Shown piece by piece: positions 42,080 through 54,420 of a stretch of 64,000 nt of DNA. The stretch lies in contig NC_053149.1 of assembly GCF_016808335.1 (NCBI RefSeq), positions 12,017,714-12,081,713 on the forward strand, read 5' to 3'. Numbering within the stretch: position 1 is the first letter of the stretch; each line of letters opens with the position of its first letter. Source of the stretch: Panicum virgatum (Eukaryota > Streptophyta > Magnoliopsida > Poales > Poaceae). The notes under the pieces were generated by a model, which did not search any database, had not been told where the DNA came from, and worked only from the letters and a program-made list of their open reading frames with translations. The position numbers and the translations under genes are program-made.

Positions 42080-44609
42080 TCATGCTAAATTTCGTCGCAC
42101 AGCCAGGCTGTTGTGTACTAGGCGCCACATAAACATTTTCATCTTGTTTGGGACATCCATATTCCAGATCTTGCGCCACCCAAAGGATGTTCCCTCAATT
42201 TCAGATGACACTGATGTAGTTGCATTTCTGCCATTTTCATTTTCTCTTATTTGAATTGCCAATTTGTATGCAGACTTGACTGAGAACAGACCCTTTTTAT
42301 CATAATGCCAAGCGGGCCTATCTTCTTGATCCTCATTCACCTTAATCTTAAGAATTGCCTCAGCATCAGATTCTACAAATATATTCCGTACAAGTAGCTC
42401 ATCCCACCCTCCCATGCCTGGATTCATCTGCTCGGCGACCCTTGTCAGCATTGTGGCCCCTCTATTAGTAGCAGGTCGTCTTGTGCTGCCATGTGGGATC
42501 CAAGGATCCGTCCAAATATTGACTGATTCACCATTGCCAATCCGCCAAATAATCCCCTCCTTCAGCAGTTCAACTCCTTTTAGGATACTCCTCCAAGTAT
42601 AAGATATTCCATCTCGTGGCTTACAATGTATAATGCTTCCATATGGGAAATATTTTGCCTTTAGAACCTGGCTGCACAAAGTGTCTGGGGAGACAAGAAT
42701 TCTCCAGGCTTGCCTTGCAAGCATAGCTAGATTGAAAAGGTATAAATCCCGAAATCCCAGCCCTCCCCTCTCCTTTGGTAGTGTTAATTTATCCCATGAC
42801 AGCCAATGAATTTTATTACCCTTATCATTTTGGCTCCACCACCTTCCAATCATAGAATTTAAATCATCACACGGCCCTTTGGTGAGTTCAAAACAAGACA
42901 TTGCATAAGTTGGGATTGCTTGAGCCACAGCCTTCACAAGAATTTCCTTGCCAGCTTTTGACAACAGCTTCTCCTGCCATCCTTGGATGCCACACCACAC
43001 CTTTTTCTTTATATATTCGAAGGCCTTCTTTCTTGACTTTCCAATGGACACTGGCAGCCCTAAATACCTCTCACTCTTTGCCTCCATTTGGATATTAAGA
43101 ATCTGTCTCACCCTTTGTCTGTCATCTAAACTTGTGTTTGGACTGAATAGCACAGCAAATTTATCCCTGTTAATCATCTGCCCCGAATCGCTTTCATAGA
43201 TCTGTAAAATTCTTCTCAGCTCTTGTGCATCACTGGAGGCTGCCCTCATCAAAATCAAAGAGTCATCAGCAAAGAAAAGGTGATTTATTCTTGGTGCTTC
43301 CCTGCACACTCTGATTCCCTCTATTTTTCCTTCATCCTGTGCTTTTTGTAGCATGGCTGACAACCCCTCAGCACACAAAATAAAAAGATAGGGGGATAGG
43401 GGATCTCCTTGGCGAAGTCCCCGCTGAGGGTAAATGCGCCTAGTATACTTCCCGTTCACCTGAATACAATAATTCACTGTTGATACACATTTCATCACCT
43501 TCTCCACCCATTGCCCTGAGAATCCCAGCTTCAGCATTATATTTTCCAAGAAACTCCACTCCACTCTGTCATAGGCCTTGCTCATATCTAATTTGATGGC
43601 CGTTACCCCATTTTTCCCTTTCCTCCTTTGATTAAGGTAGTGTCAATTCATAAGCCAGCAGAACATTGTCAGTTATTAATCTTCTAGGGACAAAAGCGCT
43701 TTGTGACAATGAAATGACCTTTGGCAAAACCACCTTCAATCTATTAGCTAGGACCTTGGAGGTGATCTTATACACCACATTACACAGACTGATGGGCCTC
43801 AGATCCTTTAGCTTGTCCGGCGAGGCTGTCTTTGGAATAAGAACTATTACGGTATCATTCCAACTAGCCGGCATATGTGCCCCATTAAGAACCTGAAGCA
43901 CCTCTTCTTTAACTTTGTCCCCCACTAGATTCCAGAACCTCTTGTAGAAAATCACAGGAATACCATCTGATCCCGGTGCCTTGAGATCTCCCATATCCTT
44001 CAGAGCCCTCCAAACTTCATCACCCGTGAATGGTACAGCTAAATTATCATTTATTGATTGGGAGACCTTATTTTGCACACAGGCAAGCACTTCATCCATA
44101 TTTGTACCTGCAGAAGACATGAAAAGCTGCTGGTATTGGTTAGCAATAAAAGTTTTTAAATGTCTCTCCTCCACCATTCCACCCCTCTCATCTTTTAGCC
44201 TCCGAATAAAATTTCTCCTTTTCTTTTCCGAAGCTTGGGCATGAAATTTTTTTGTATTTCGATCACCCTTTGCCAACCAAGTCGAATGGGCCCGCTGTTT
44301 CCAATAAATATTCTGCTGGTCCAGTAGGCGTTCAAGTTTATACCTCAACAAATGTTCTTGATTTATTTGGTCTTGGGAGATGGGCGCCTTCCTCCACCTG
44401 TCCAACTCACTTTTGGCATTTTTTATCCTCCTTTCCAGAGCCCCGAGAACCTCTCTATCCCATTGCCACAACTCCCCCAAAACTCTCGATTGAATCTCCA
44501 TAAGACTAACCTCTCCTTCACTGATAGCTTTCTCCCAAGCCCCTTCCACCCTGTCCTCACACTCCTCTTCCTCCAACCATCGGGCTTCAAACTTTTTCAT
44601 CACCTCCAA
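42080..44609 (-). pseudogene. LINE ORF2 reverse transcriptase
   Basis: The N-terminal part (44609-43632) holds WKQRAHSTWLAKGDRNTKKFH, PGSDGIPVIFYK and LRPISLCNVVYK; the main part (43585-42080) has the catalytic FFADDSLIL box (about 43265) and a 501-codon open frame. A frameshift near 43630 divides them. The frame ends at TGA 42080-42082, after which the same frame resumes in the zinc domain, so this stop is a point change. Confidence 0.88.
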
Positions 44610-44634
44610 CGGTTTTCACCAATGGGCCTTCACC

Positions 44635-45336
44635 TTATCTCCCGTTTCTACTATTATGGGTCGGTGGTCTGAATGTCTGGGGGTCACCATTAATGACTCG
44701 CACCAGAGGAAAACGAGCTCGCCAAGCACTATTTGCCACCGCCCTGTCCAACCTTTCTCTGGTGTAACTTGACAAATTATGATGATGGTTCCTCCAAGTG
44801 AATGCATCACCAACAAACCCCAGATCATGAAGATCACACTCCGCCAAAACTTCTCTAAACTTTAACATATTACCTTCTGGTCTTATTGCTCCCCCTCCTC
44901 ACAATTAAAAAGTATTTCATTAAAATCACCACAGCACAACCACGACAGCCTACTCTGATTTTTCAGGAGACGGAGCTGCTCCCAAGATCTATCCTTCTCT
45001 TCACTTCTCAGACTCCCCATAGAACCCCGTAAACCTCCAACAGCAACCATCCGCCTCCTTTATTATGGCATCAATATGATATTTGGACAAACTCAGCACC
45101 TTCAAGTCCACTTCCTTCTTCCAAAACAGCGCCAAACCGCCACTAGCCCTCACACTATTTTTAACCACCATATTTTTCATGTTCAGCTTCCACCTAAACC
45201 ACTCCATCCATCTCGTATCAGAAACAAAACATCGGGGTCCTCCTGGACATCCAGAAGACCTCGAACTGCCGGGCCATTCCCCAAACCCCGGCAGTTCCAA
45301 GCCACCAGCCTCATTTTGGCAGGCAGGGCTGTCCAT
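44635..45336 (-). pseudogene. LINE ORF2 endonuclease region
   Basis: Fragments of the AP-like endonuclease are seen: GGLALFWKKEVDLKVLSLS and WRFTGFYG at 45336-45001, and LAECDLHDLGFVGDAFTWRN and RLDRAVAN near 44850-44720, with SDHRPI-type residues at the end in another frame. Frameshifts separate the pieces, so the nick-making domain is inactive. Confidence 0.8.
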
Positions 45337-46970
45337 GCAGCCCTGCCAACTCAGTAAGATCCTCCTGTACTTCTACCTCCATTGAATCCTCCCCCGCTTT
45401 TAACTTCTTTTGCACATCTCCTTCCCTACAACCATTTTCGGCCCCTCTTTTTCGTGAAAAAGACTGGGGGATATCCTTCTCATCCAGAGACTCCTTTAGG
45501 TCCCACAGGCGTCTTTTAAAAGTGACAGATCTTTTCTTTTTAGCGTCACTACTCTCCTTGTTCTCTTTGCATGGAAAATCAGACCTTTCCTCCCCCTTCT
45601 TTTGCCCAATGTCCGACTCCTCCCTCACCACCGGGGCTGCACCCCCATCCACCTCCATCTGAAATTTAGCTGCACCTTCATTAGAAGAAACAAGCTGTGT
45701 GCTGACCTCAAGATGTACTCTACCCTCATCCGTGCTACTGCTAGACACTCCCCCCTCCTCCTGGAGCACCCTTGCCTCCTCTTCATCAGTCTGCCTCACC
45801 TTCCTCACCTCCTCATCATCCACCCGCTCCACCCTACTCTCCTTGTCAGTGCTAGCACTCTCTCCAAACACCAGCTTCTTCTGGGCGCCCGCCACAAATG
45901 TGTTGCTAGGCAGCGATTTTAGAGGGCTTGAGACATCATCCTGCAAATCTTTATCCTCTGAATAACCGCCCTTCTTATTGCCCTCTCCTTGCTGCAGACT
46001 CCTTGCACCCTCTTCTCGCCTCCAAAGTCCCTGGGATTTTTGCTGTAAACTTCCCCCTGAGCTGCTTCCGCCCGACCAACGACCTCTTTGCTCCCGTTTT
46101 TTAGCCGGTGTTGCCCTCAACCAGTCCCCAAACTGTGGGTTTGCATCTCTCCAAACCTTGCTATCACATTCCTTCTCCACATGGCCCAACATCCCACAGG
46201 AAATTGGGCAGGAATTCATATTTAAAATTACACCAGTTGGTCTTCTCTCCCTGCCCTTTATCCAACATAACCCTCCTGAACAGCGGCTTACGGACATCAA
46301 TTAAGGCCTTAATCCGTAAATACTTCCCCACCGCCGTCCCATCCTCATTTGTCTCCACATCCAATGATTTTCCCACTTTCTCCCCAATCAGACGTCCAGT
46401 ACTCTCATTCATCAGGCCCAAAGGTAAATCAAACACCCGAATCCAAACTGGAATATGAGTGAACTTCAAATCCTTGAGCCTCTTTTTGTCATCAAACTCC
46501 ACCACCATAAGCAGGTCTCCTCCGAACTCCCAAGGGCCCTCTGTGACAGCCCGTCTTTTACCCCCCGGCTGAAGAAATGTGAAAAGATACAAATTGTTCC
46601 CCAACTCCTTGCACCTAATTCCTTTCACCAGGCACCAAATTTTCCCTAAAGTCTGCACCATCCCCTCAACATTGCCAGCCTTTGTCGAGAACAGCTTGCC
46701 AACCGCCTGTGGAAGTCGGCCACCCTCCCTTGACTCAGGCTGCCAAGCACCCCTGATGGCTCCTCTTTCCTCCTCCGAAAGCTTCAGACCACCCAGCATT
46801 CCCTCCAAATCCACCTCCCCTGACCTCCCGCCTTTCTCCATCACAGCCCACCTTATCCCTGCTCTGCGTGTCAACACAATCGCCCTCCTCCCAGTACTGC
46901 CCACCCCCACCTTGCTCCTGAACCACCTTCCCCAGCCGTCCCAAGTCCACCAGCCCCTCCAAAACACCAA
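45311..46970 (-). pseudogene. LINE ORF1, RNA-binding protein
   Basis: ORF1 is seen in two overlapping frames (46970-46164 and 46300-45311). The first carries a plant LINE/DUF4283-type domain (LFTFLQPGGKRRAVTEGPWEF, HIPVWIRVFDLPLG). The second has a zinc-knuckle remnant CGMLGHVEKECD and a long acidic/Ser-rich tail. One frameshift near 46200 separates them. The protein would bind the LINE RNA. Confidence 0.8.
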
Positions 46971-47165
46971 CCTGCTTCCCGCTTTCAGGCAGCACTGAGG
47001 AAACTAGAATGCACTTGATTTTTGAGGATTTTGTAGAGAGATTTGGGGAGAAACCAAAGCCGAAACCCTAAGGTTCGGCACTGTTCCTCTGAGACGCCGA
47101 GCCCCTAGGCGGGAGTCGAACTATCCAGAGACATGGCCATTGGGTCGGTCAGGACAACCCAACTT

Positions 47166-47475
47166 GATAAGGAAATCCAAAGGCTTGTATGCCCGCATCG
47201 TATTAATACAGGTCGGCGTCAAAGGCTGCCGACTGCGTAGTTCCTCTCTCATCAAAAAAAGAACGAAAGAAAAGAATAGAAAATCCAAAGGCTGAGGTGC
47301 ATGTATTTCCCTTTTCATGTGAGCCTTTTGCGACATACAAGCGCGCTCTTCATTCAGCATTCTTTTTGTTAACCTGCCTCTTCATTTGTCTACCCGCACC
47401 TGCACGCACACATACTAATGTAACTTTAAGAATTCTTTATCTAGGTACTCTTATGTTATACCCGAAAAAAAAAAC
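47166..47475. other. Intergenic between LINE and MULE-like element
   Basis: No gene or repeat end is recognised except a second CTCTTATGTTA motif near 47449, which resembles the end of the next element. Confidence 0.4.
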
Positions 47476-48461
47476 CCTTATGTTAAGTACCACTTACCTC
47501 TATACTCCTGAAAATAGAATTCGCACTTCTATACCCTCGCATTTAGTTTTGTTTATCTCTATACCCTTCTGAACGGAATGAGTACTAACAGAGGCTAATA
47601 GAGTTGGGAAAAGACATTTTTGCCCTTATATGAAGGAGGTGTTTCCCTCATGTGTTTTTTAACCTGTATATTCTTTTATAAACTTGATGTTAACCTGTAT
47701 ACCCTTGTGACTATTTAAACAGTTGGAGGTGCTGGATAGGTGTTGTCCGTCCGTGTAGGTTTTTTTATTTTTAATTTCACATATAATAAAAACAACTTAG
47801 AAATCACAGGAGTAGAGGGCTGGCGCGTGCCGCAGCAAGCGCGTGCAGCAGCAGCCGGATGCATGCAGCAGCAAGCAGCAGCAGGGGGGCCTAGGCTGCT
47901 GCGCGGCCCCCAAAGGCGGCCCTGCCGGTTAGGGGTGCCAATTGGTAATTATTAGGTGCTCCTCTAATGCTTTCTAATTCAAAATTTTGTACTAATTCTT
48001 CAAAACCATATTTCAATTTGAAAAACTAGTACAAAATTTTAAACTAAAGAGGGTTGGAGGTGCATCTAAGGTTCACCCATTTGCACCCTAAGGCCGGCAC
48101 ACCCCTGCGGCCGGCAGACCCCTGTTGGGCGCGCAGGCCTTGCTGTAGCTCCTGGCGCGCGGCCCCGCGGGTGGGCGGCCCTGGCGCAGGCTCCCAGCAG
48201 CCGGCGGCGGCGCGCTACGGCGGTCGGCGGTCTTCTATTCCTCTCCTGGGCACACGCGAGAGAGAATGGAAGAGACAGATGAAAGAGTAAGGGTAGAATG
48301 ATCATTTTCATTGGTAGGTCCTACCCGTCAGGACTTTTCTACCGTTAAATCTTAACAGAACATGGACGGAAGGGTACAGGGGTAAACAAAATTAAACGCG
48401 AGGGTATAGAGGTGCGAATTCATTTTTCAGGGGTATAGAGGTCAGGAGTAGTTAACATAAG
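47476..48461. mobile_element. MULE-like element with long TIRs and nested foldback
   Basis: Terminal inverted repeats of about 100 bp start CTTATGTTAAGTACC on the left and CTTATGTTAACTACTCC inward from the right. Both continue with CCTCTATAC, GAATTCGCAC.TCTATACCCTCGC and TTTTGTTTA blocks. The GC-rich interior (47815-48250) has CAGCAG-rich patches and no domain. Inside is a separate inverted repeat at about 47956-48070 with the shared block CAAAATTTTGTACTA. No clean 9-bp duplication was found, so the class is tentative. Confidence 0.65.
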
Positions 48462-49860
48462 AGTACGTATGTAAAGGACTCATGTAACTTGATGCTTAAC
48501 TTGCAAATGGAGCGGCTAGCTGTAGTAGCGAACAATTCCTCGCCGTCGGAGATGTCGGAATCAGGCTGCCGTCTGGTTGGGGATTAGGGATGGAATGCTC
48601 GGTGGATCCGTCTTCCAATGCAGTACTCCTTGAGCCGCTGGTCGACTTCCGTTGAAGAACGGTTTCTTTCCTCTCCCCCTCCTGCGGGTCGTTCGCTGGT
48701 CGAATTAAAAAGAAAAGTTTAAACGACGTCACCGACTCTTGCAGCGTCTATTCCATCTGTTGGAGAAATAGATAATTGTAAGATTAAATTCTGAATTAGA
48801 TTACATATGGCATGAATAAAAACTAGCATGCAAAACTCTATCACACTAGACAGTATGAACAATATAACCATGATCTCGGAAAATATAATTAAAAATTGGA
48901 TTAGATCACGTCGTACGTACTGAGTGGGTGTCGTCGGAAAAACAAACGACGCTGATGGAACGAAGATGGTCCTGCGGATGGAGCATAGCAACGGTGTCGC
49001 ATATGACAGTATTTTGCATCAGATGACTTGGATGGAGGACGAGTTGTGATGAAGACCTTGAGCAGTCGCGCAGAGTACTATCCAAAAACCTAATTCTCCC
49101 TCTTCCGTTTGTATGATCACAAGAGTGAACGGTTTTGGAAACTTGTTCTCCTGTTCGCCGGTGCACGCCGGCTCTCGGGATGGAGCAAGCTTACGAAGGA
49201 GGCGCAGCAGCAAGGACGCAAAGCTCTAACTTGATTAGATCGTGTTTTGGTGGAAGTGGATTGGTCGAATATACAGGAGAGCTTACGACCTCACCTCACA
49301 TCATGATCGGATTCTGAATAATTAGGAAATTATTAGACTCCTATATCTTGTAAATTTAAAGGTCAAGTAATCAAAAATAAAATAGCAAAAGGAATCAGCG
49401 AGGACGGTGCGGCAGCCACAGCGAGGATGACGGCGGAGGGCGGAGTTGCGGGGTGAGGATGCGGGTGAGAGGCAAGGTGGTGGGGCTGTGTGAGAGCGGG
49501 GAGTGCGGGGCGTGGGTCGTGGGGCGGGGATGGACTTGCGAACGGATGAGATTCGCTCAACGCAAGATGAAAGTTGACAGGATCAGAGTTGCACCAAAAT
49601 CTTATCCTACTTCATTCTTTTTAGTTGTAGTGAATAGAGAAGAGATTGTAGAGAAGAGATAGCCCGATGGGCCTCTAAAAATGTACGAAGGCCTGGTGGT
49701 CTTTATTGTTGTTGTTTCACTTTGTCATCCCTTTTAATTCTTTTTCTCAATATATACACATCTTCCCCCTCGTTTGGAGAGAGGGCAATTATGTCATTTT
49801 GGCTGAAGGATATTACAACTCTGAAAACAATTTGGAAAACAAGCACTAAACAAGGAGGCC
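48462..49860. other. Intergenic, unclassified
   Basis: No gene is supported. Short frames on both strands lack domains. The part 48758-49300 opens with TGTTGGAGAAATAG and has the look of an LTR-type repeat (CGTACGTACTG, TGATCACAAGAGTGAACGG), but I could find no matching end or target duplication. Confidence 0.4.
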
Positions 49861-49874
49861 CAATTTAATGGGTG

Positions 49875-49882
49875 CTATAAAA
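49875..49882 (+). promoter_or_regulatory. TATA-box candidate for BAHD gene
   Basis: CTATAAAA in the context GGGTGCTATAAAATGGCC lies about 215 bases before the BAHD start codon, a plausible distance for a core promoter with a leader of about 180 bases. A second TATATA at 50031-50036 is too close to the ATG to be preferred. Confidence 0.5.
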
Positions 49883-50092
49883 TGGCCTGCACCACTGAGG
49901 AAGGTGTTCCATTCCCTAAACAGCAGCTCTCCTATCGGCGAGTGGCAAGTAATCAACGCCATCTACGAGCCAACCATCCTTTGTTAGGGCCTTAATCAAT
50001 GCGAAATTAAAACACCAGCCATCAACAGCGCTATATACATGACCTCAGGCAGCCGCAGCTCCATGCCAGCTTAACGCGACGGCAGGGCAGCC

Positions 50093-52746
50093 ATGGAGAA
50101 GGAGGCGCCGGCGGCGGAGCTTGAGATCCTAGGGGAGTGCCAGTACTCGGGCGAGCCGGCGGTGGTGCGGCCGAGCCAGCCCACGCCGCGGCACACGCTG
50201 CACCTCTCCAACCTCGACGACCAGCGGTTCCTCCGCTTCTCCATCAAGTACCTCTACGTGTTCGCCGCCCCCGCCGCCGTGCCCGCCGACGCCCTGCGGG
50301 CGGCGCTCGCCAGGGTGCTCGTCGACTACTACCCGCTCGCCGGCCGCCTCCGGCCCAGGGACGACGACGAGGGGAAGCTCGTCGAGGACTGCAATGCCGA
50401 GGGGGCGCTCTTCGCCGAGGCGCGCCTGCCGGGGCTCACCGCCGCCGAGTTCCTCCGCGGCCGCGCCAGGCCGCACAAGTCCTGGAGGAAGCTGCTTTAC
50501 AGGGTGGAGGCGCAGAGCTTCGTCGCCGTGCCACCTCTCGTTGTCCAAGTGAGTGGAGCTCTCCCTCTTTTTATTTGCTGAATATAATTTGCCTCTTAAT
50601 TTTTTTGTTTATTTGTTCCGAATTCCCTCTTGGTTAATCATAATTTTATTTATGTATTCTCCAATTAAAGACAAAGTACTAGATTCAGAATAACCATTAT
50701 TCACCATTTGCCATCCCTTAAGTAAAGTTACACCATTAGCTTCTTGTCTAAAGATCTATACATGGTCACTTTAGTGAGCTTGAGATGGCTTTCCAGTAGA
50801 GTTGGTGGACAAGATCACACAAAAACCAGCAACATGCAACAATTTACTGTAGTGACAGCTGACAACTTTTTCTTGATTATTTACTTTGCTTTTTTGCTGG
50901 TTATTACACAATTAGGAGATGATCTAATTTATGTTATCATGCATCCCATGCTTGTGCTAGCCATGAAGCTTCTGTTCCCTCCAGTACCACAAGTTGCTAA
51001 GTGATGGCAATTCTTAAAGTTAGCAAAAGGGCAGGATAGGGTTAGGGGAGTCCAACCCTGCTTCCTTCCTTTTTCAGGCCTTTTTAGGCAGACAAGCATA
51101 TGGCTAGGCTGTATCTTTGTCCATCCAAATCTCCTCTGTCCACTTGAGTGAAGTTTTATCTCGGCCATGATGCCATGCATGGATGCATAATCTTCCCTGA
51201 TCCCCCAAGATCAGATGAGAATATGATCTTCACCTGCAATTTTTTTTTCTTTTGGGAACGTTCACCTGCAAAAGTTAACTGAAGAAATACCAATGGGTTT
51301 GGAGATGCTCTGGAGATGCCAATGGTTTCATTACGTCCAGTCCTTGTCATGCAGATCTCCAGCTGCAGTACAGACTACAGAGTACAGTCCACAGTGATGA
51401 CTGCTACCAGAGATGCCCTATGCATGCCATTACTGTAGGCTGCAGTGCAGGCCGTGTACAGTTGCTGCTGTAATTGTGCAGGAAGCAGGATCAGAGTACT
51501 AGATTGCTCTAAGATGTCTGAAGAGCCACACCACAGGATCAGAGTGATCTTCCACACACTCCTACACTTGGCGCTGCCTCCGTTTGCGCATGTGGGATGA
51601 TGGCATATGATGTAATGCCCGGCTTCATGCACTTGTTGCTTTTCATGAAAACGACGCATGAATTATCTCCGATTTAAATTCAAATTTAGGTTTACCAGTA
51701 ATGAATTCATCCAAATGGATAAAGTTGATCAAAGTGGCCTGAGCACGCGTGCAGTGTTGAACTAATTATCTGCTTGATGACGGCATGACGTGGCATGTGC
51801 GCAGGTCACCCGGCTGGGCTGCGGCGGCATGATCCTCTGCACGGCCATCAACCACTGCCTCTGCGACGGCATCGGCACGGCGCAGTTCCTCCACGCCTGG
51901 GCCCGCGCCGCGCGCGCCGGCGATGGCGACGCTCTGGACGACGGCGCCGCCCACGCCCAGCCGGCGCCGCCGTTCCACGACCGGCGCGCCCTGCGCCCGC
52001 GCTGCCCGCCGCGCGTCGCCTTCACGCACCCGGAGTACAACAGCTGCGCCGCCGCCAACGGGAACGAGGCGCCGAGCCTCCTGGCGCGCCTGCTGGGGCA
52101 GCCGCTGGCGCCGGTGTCGCTCACCTTCACGGCGGCGCACCTCCGGCTGAAGCGGCAGTGCGCGCCGTCGCTCAAGTGCACCTCCTTCGAGGCCCTGGCG
52201 GCGCACGTCTGGCGCGCGTGGGTGCGCGCCCTGGACCCGCCCGGCGCGCTCCGCGTGAAGCTGCTCTTCTCCGTCAACGTGCGCCGCCGGGTGAAGCCCG
52301 AGCTGCCGCGGGGCTACTACGGCAACGGGTTCGTGCTCGGGTGCGCCGAGTCCACGGCGGCGCAGCTCACCTCCTCCTCCTCCGCGGCCGCGCGCTACGG
52401 CGTGCGGCTGGTGCAGGAGGCCAAGGAGTGCGTGGACGACGACTACGTGCGGTCCATGGTGGACCTCCTGGAGGAGCGGCGCGGCGCTCGGCCGGACCTG
52501 GCGGCGAGCCTGGTGATCTCGGCGTGGACGCGGCTGGGGCTGGAGGACCTGGACTTCGGCGCCGGGACGGCCGCGCACATGGGCCCGCTCACCAGCGAGA
52601 TCTACTGCGTCTTCCTCCCCGTGATCGGCGACCCGGACGGCACCACCGTGCTCGTCTCCGTGCCGCAGGCCGCCGCCGACCGGTTCCAGCAATGCTGCCT
52701 CGGATTCCTCAAGGACGCCGACGTGGACGCAAAGCTGGTGAGCTGA
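50093..52746 (+). CDS. BAHD acyltransferase, two exons
   Basis: A cytosolic acyl-CoA-dependent acyltransferase of the BAHD family (hydroxycinnamoyl or other acyl transfer to alcohols or amines in cutin, suberin, lignin or phenolic pathways). Exon 1 is 50093-50548 and exon 2 is 51805-52746, joined in phase 0 (VVQ then VTRLGCGG), giving 465 residues, normal for the family. The catalytic HxxxD is HCLCD at the start of exon 2; the structural DFGWG motif reads DFGAG near residue 410, which is unusual because the Trp is replaced. Other family marks are YYPLAGRL in exon 1 and NVRRRV in exon 2. The intron position after the VPPLVVQ block is the common BAHD site. Coding GC is very high, as in many grass genes. 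The substrate cannot be told from sequence; the TAINHCLCDGIGT phrase points to a subgroup distinct from HCT. Confidence 0.92.
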
Positions 52747-53480
52747 GCTGATTGATTGAGCTTGCCGATGAGCTGATCAATCCGACGTCAGAAGTGAATT
52801 AAGAATACTAATTAGTCCGATCGAAAGGGTTGGGTGAAAGATCATCCATTTGGTGATGATCGTGATGATGCCTGCACACTCCAGTAGTAGCAAATAGCAA
52901 TCGATCAGTGTGCATTGTCATCGAGCACCTTTTTTTTTTTTTTGTGTGTGTCATCAGCTTGCTCCCTCGCTCGTGATAGCTTATTTGCTGGCAATCATGG
53001 CGCTCATCTTGCGTTGTCGCTCCAATAAAGCTGTAATCTTAAGTTGGAAAAAAACCATGGTTTCAGACGAAGAAAAAGAACGTTGCGGAATCATGGCGAT
53101 ATGAGTGGACATCATCTTGCAGCGAAGTGGCTTGAGTTGTTGAGCTGACACTGACAGGCCCCAGATAGATAATGCTCTCTACACTCTACTGCCAGTGCCC
53201 AATAATAAGCCTGGTCGCGAAGATAGACAGATAGTGAGGTATGAGCTGATCACTCGGCATCAGCTTAACACTTTGCTGATAACAGAACACACGTTAACAT
53301 CCTGTCATATCTCACTAGGAAGGAACGGACGTAATGGGGGGCGAGATTAAGGAAGTTGTTCACATTTTTTAACCAAGAAAGCTCTTGATATTGGACACAG
53401 CAAGATTGTTTTCATTTCTGGATCAGAAAAAGGCTTCAGTGGGTGCAACTTTGCAGGTGATGAGATAGAAAATACTCCCA
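52747..53480. other. BAHD 3' flank and intergenic
   Basis: This is presumed 3' UTR followed by intergenic DNA. It contains a T run (about 52929-52943) and no recognisable gene. Confidence 0.4.
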
Positions 53481-53702
53481 AGCGAGCGGGCAGTGAGATT
53501 GGAGAATTCAGTACTCACCATGTTCGGCTGGTGTGGAGGGCAGCAGCAGCCAGCAGCAGCGAGCAGCCTAGCAGCAGCCTAGCAGCAGCGAGCATCCAGC
53601 AAGCCGAACGGCTGCTGCCGCCAGCAACAGACGGAAGCAGCCCCCTCCTTACCAGCCGAGCATGGTGAGTACCGAATTCTCCAATCTCACTGCCCGCTCG
53701 CT
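53481..53702. mobile_element. Foldback MITE with 52-bp arms
   Basis: Arms 53481-53532 and 53651-53702 are reverse complements with 2 mismatches, starting AGCGAGCGGGCAGTGAGATT. The 118-base loop is rich in CAGCAG and AGCAGCCTAGCAGC. It has no coding capacity. The transcript would fold into a long stem. Confidence 0.85.
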
Positions 53703-54420
53703 CGTGATCTCTTTGCATCGTTTGCTTTTGCATGATTCGGTTGACCACAAACCTAATAAGCTATCAGGTGAGCCCTTACTACCCACAGCTTAACGGTAAT
53801 CTAAGAGCAAATATTATAGCAGGCTGCAAAGAAGTTGAATTTTACGTGAAGGAGAGAGAAGAGAAGAGAGAGAAAAAAAGCTGCCGTTTTGCTTACCGCC
53901 GGCCGAAACGAGAAAACAATCACTCTGCGCGTGGACCCAGACAGAGCCAGCAGCTCGCTCCCCGCCGGCAGCAGGCGCATACGCGAGCTCGCAGCCTGCC
54001 GCGCGGGCTGGGTTATTTGCCCATGCTCGGCAACGGCAAGGCTTATGGTCAATATGACCATAGAAGTGGGCCAGAGATATATGAGCCTCAGTTGTTTCCA
54101 CAGCCACAATGTGTATAGCTCAAGCAAGTGTCAAATCAGATCCCAGCCTTCACGTGTGGATAGAGGGAGAGAGAGGTGAGAAGAAATAGAAAAACATTCT
54201 TTATTCCTTGTTGCTGCACCATAAGCTTAAGGTGTACTTCAAATTTTTTTTCTTATGGTCTGATCACACAAATCGTTGGTTGATTAGTATAGCGGCAGCT
54301 AGCTAGAGAGCTACTGCTTGCTTAGATACTCGACAGATGTAAATGCATCTCATCTTCGTTCTGATCACGGGCTGACTGACTGATATTTGCACGGTCGAAT
54401 CCATGCAAAATTTAAAATTC
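53703..54420. other. Intergenic, unclassified
   Basis: Short frames on both strands only; no domain or repeat end is identified. Confidence 0.4.

Larger units (their letters stand above)
41179..47149 (-). mobile_element. Near full-length L1-type LINE
   Basis: A 5971-bp element on the - strand is flanked by the 16-bp duplication CAGGACAACCCAACTT (41163-41178 and 47150-47165), with a T run (A tail on the - strand) at its left edge. It contains ORF1 (about 46970-45311) and ORF2 with endonuclease, RT, zinc domain and a C-terminal RNase H. Frameshifts and a stop break both ORFs, so it is not autonomous now. It begins only 267 bp after the POLD1 stop. Confidence 0.93.

Noticed and set aside
48758..49300. 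Possible solo LTR beginning TGTTGGAGAAATAG
   Set aside because: No matching CA end with a 5-bp duplication could be found.
50129..50548. - strand frame over BAHD exon 1
   Set aside because: Shadow of the GC-rich BAHD coding sequence; BAHD motifs are on the + strand.
51766..52692. 308-codon - strand frame and second + frame over BAHD exon 2
   Set aside because: Shadows of the real exon; only the 51805-52746 frame shows HxxxD and the C-terminal motif.
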